Assembly (NCBI RefSeq): GCF_938036805.1
Contig: NZ_CALHWC010000133.1
Span: 1-14,392, forward strand
Direction: 5' to 3'
Length of the DNA: 14,392 nucleotides
Source of the DNA: an uncultured Streptococcus sp.
Lineage (GTDB): Bacteria > Bacillota > Bacilli > Lactobacillales > Streptococcaceae
Position 1 is the first letter of the stretch. Every line of letters begins with the position of its first letter. Shown here one piece after another: positions 14,200 through 14,392 of the stretch. The notes under the pieces were generated by a model. That model saw only the letters and a list, made by a program, of their open reading frames with translations, searched no databases and was not told the DNA's origin. A program made the translations under genes and the position numbers.

Positions 14200-14392
14200 A
14201 TGAAATTAACTTATGAAGATAAAGTTCAAATATATGAATTGAGAAAGCAAGGAGAGACCTTTAGACAGCTTTCAAATCAATTTGGGATAAACATTTCTAA
14301 TCTTCAGTACATGATTAAATTGATTGATCGTTATGGAATAGAGATCGCAAAAAAAGGAAAGAATCGTTACTATTCTCCCGAATTAAAGGAAG
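14200..14392 (+). CDS. IS150-group transposase OrfA, 3' end outside window
   Basis: The 64 visible residues form a helix-turn-helix domain of the InsJ/IS150 orfA type: LTYEDKVQIYELRKQG, FRQLSNQFGINISNLQYMI, then LIDRYGIE. They closely resemble the streptococcal IS861 family from memory. OrfA binds the terminal repeats and is normally joined to the DDE catalytic OrfB by a -1 frameshift. The start is the ATG at 14200, 9 bases after a GGGGTG that lies in the fold-back hairpin. It is open to the window edge. Confidence 0.85.
   Translation, partial: MKLTYEDKVQIYELRKQGETFRQLSNQFGINISNLQYMIKLIDRYGIEIAKKGKNRYYSPELKE

Larger units (their letters stand above)
14144..14392 (+). mobile_element. IS3-family (IS150/IS861-like) insertion sequence, left end
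   Basis: The end begins TGAGCTGCACCCC and continues AAAAGTTAGACA, the kind of TG-starting terminal repeat seen in the IS150 group. The transposase orfA follows on the plus strand at 14200. The element leaves the window, so the right end, orfB and target duplication cannot be seen. It is inserted in the ParB-like gene 13981-14143. Confidence 0.8.

Overview
The window looks like a Streptococcus chromosome, most likely of the viridans or oral group. This rests on a DUF4300-type lipoprotein, a GH13 neopullulanase-like gene behind a CcpA/LacI-type operator, strong AGGAGG ribosome binding sites, AT-rich DNA and an IS150/IS861-like transposase. Species cannot be fixed from sequence reading alone. 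Almost every gene lies on the minus strand; the only clear plus-strand gene is the transposase at the right edge.

Positions 1-4980 are ordinary streptococcal housekeeping and accessory DNA. From right to left (direction of transcription) they hold a GH13 alpha-glycosidase (3115-4881) with its own promoter and operator, a small unknown protein (2689-3000), a DUF4300-like lipoprotein (1574-2461) behind an extended -10 promoter, a two-TM protein (1350-1541) that overlaps a 151-aa unknown (902-1357), and an acidic protein (255-767) followed by two intrinsic terminators. The first codons of another minus-strand gene may lie at 1-64. A strong bidirectional terminator (4998-5030) separates this block from the rest.

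Positions 5119-14143 are a more AT-rich accessory region. Its core is a tightly packed minus-strand operon: two small WXG100/ESAT-6-like helical proteins (13692-13955, 13398-13673), a two-TM coiled-coil protein (12542-13378), a Ser/Thr kinase with a zinc ribbon (11206-12504), a VWA protein with an intact MIDAS (10392-11189), a PP2C phosphatase with a long C-terminal coiled coil (9027-10373) and a free-standing TerY-C metal-binding protein (8606-8959). Kinase, VWA and PP2C form the TerY-P triad, described in the literature as a phosphorylation-dependent signalling module of Ter-related stress and conflict systems. Here TerY is split into two genes, and the triad is linked to WXG100-like proteins and a membrane protein. 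A strong hairpin (8486-8516) ends the operon.

Downstream are a transglutaminase-like protein (7277-8293) and two related genes. Both start with a zinc ribbon and a helical adaptor-like domain. One continues into 11 YEG-type MORN repeats and a SEC-C motif (5119-6579); the other is a copy that stops after the adaptor (6628-7125). The copies share a 334-bp stretch with no mismatch, flanked by diverged edges, which suggests recent gene conversion.

At the right edge an IS3-family (IS150 group) element has its left end at about 14144. It cuts a ParB-like gene that reads into the operon, so the native operon start is missing. The working model is inference: the small helical proteins and the membrane protein would form a cell-surface or secretion-linked input, the kinase/PP2C pair a reversible switch, and the VWA plus TerY-C the scaffold. 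The transglutaminase-like and MORN/SEC-C proteins are candidate effectors or adaptors.
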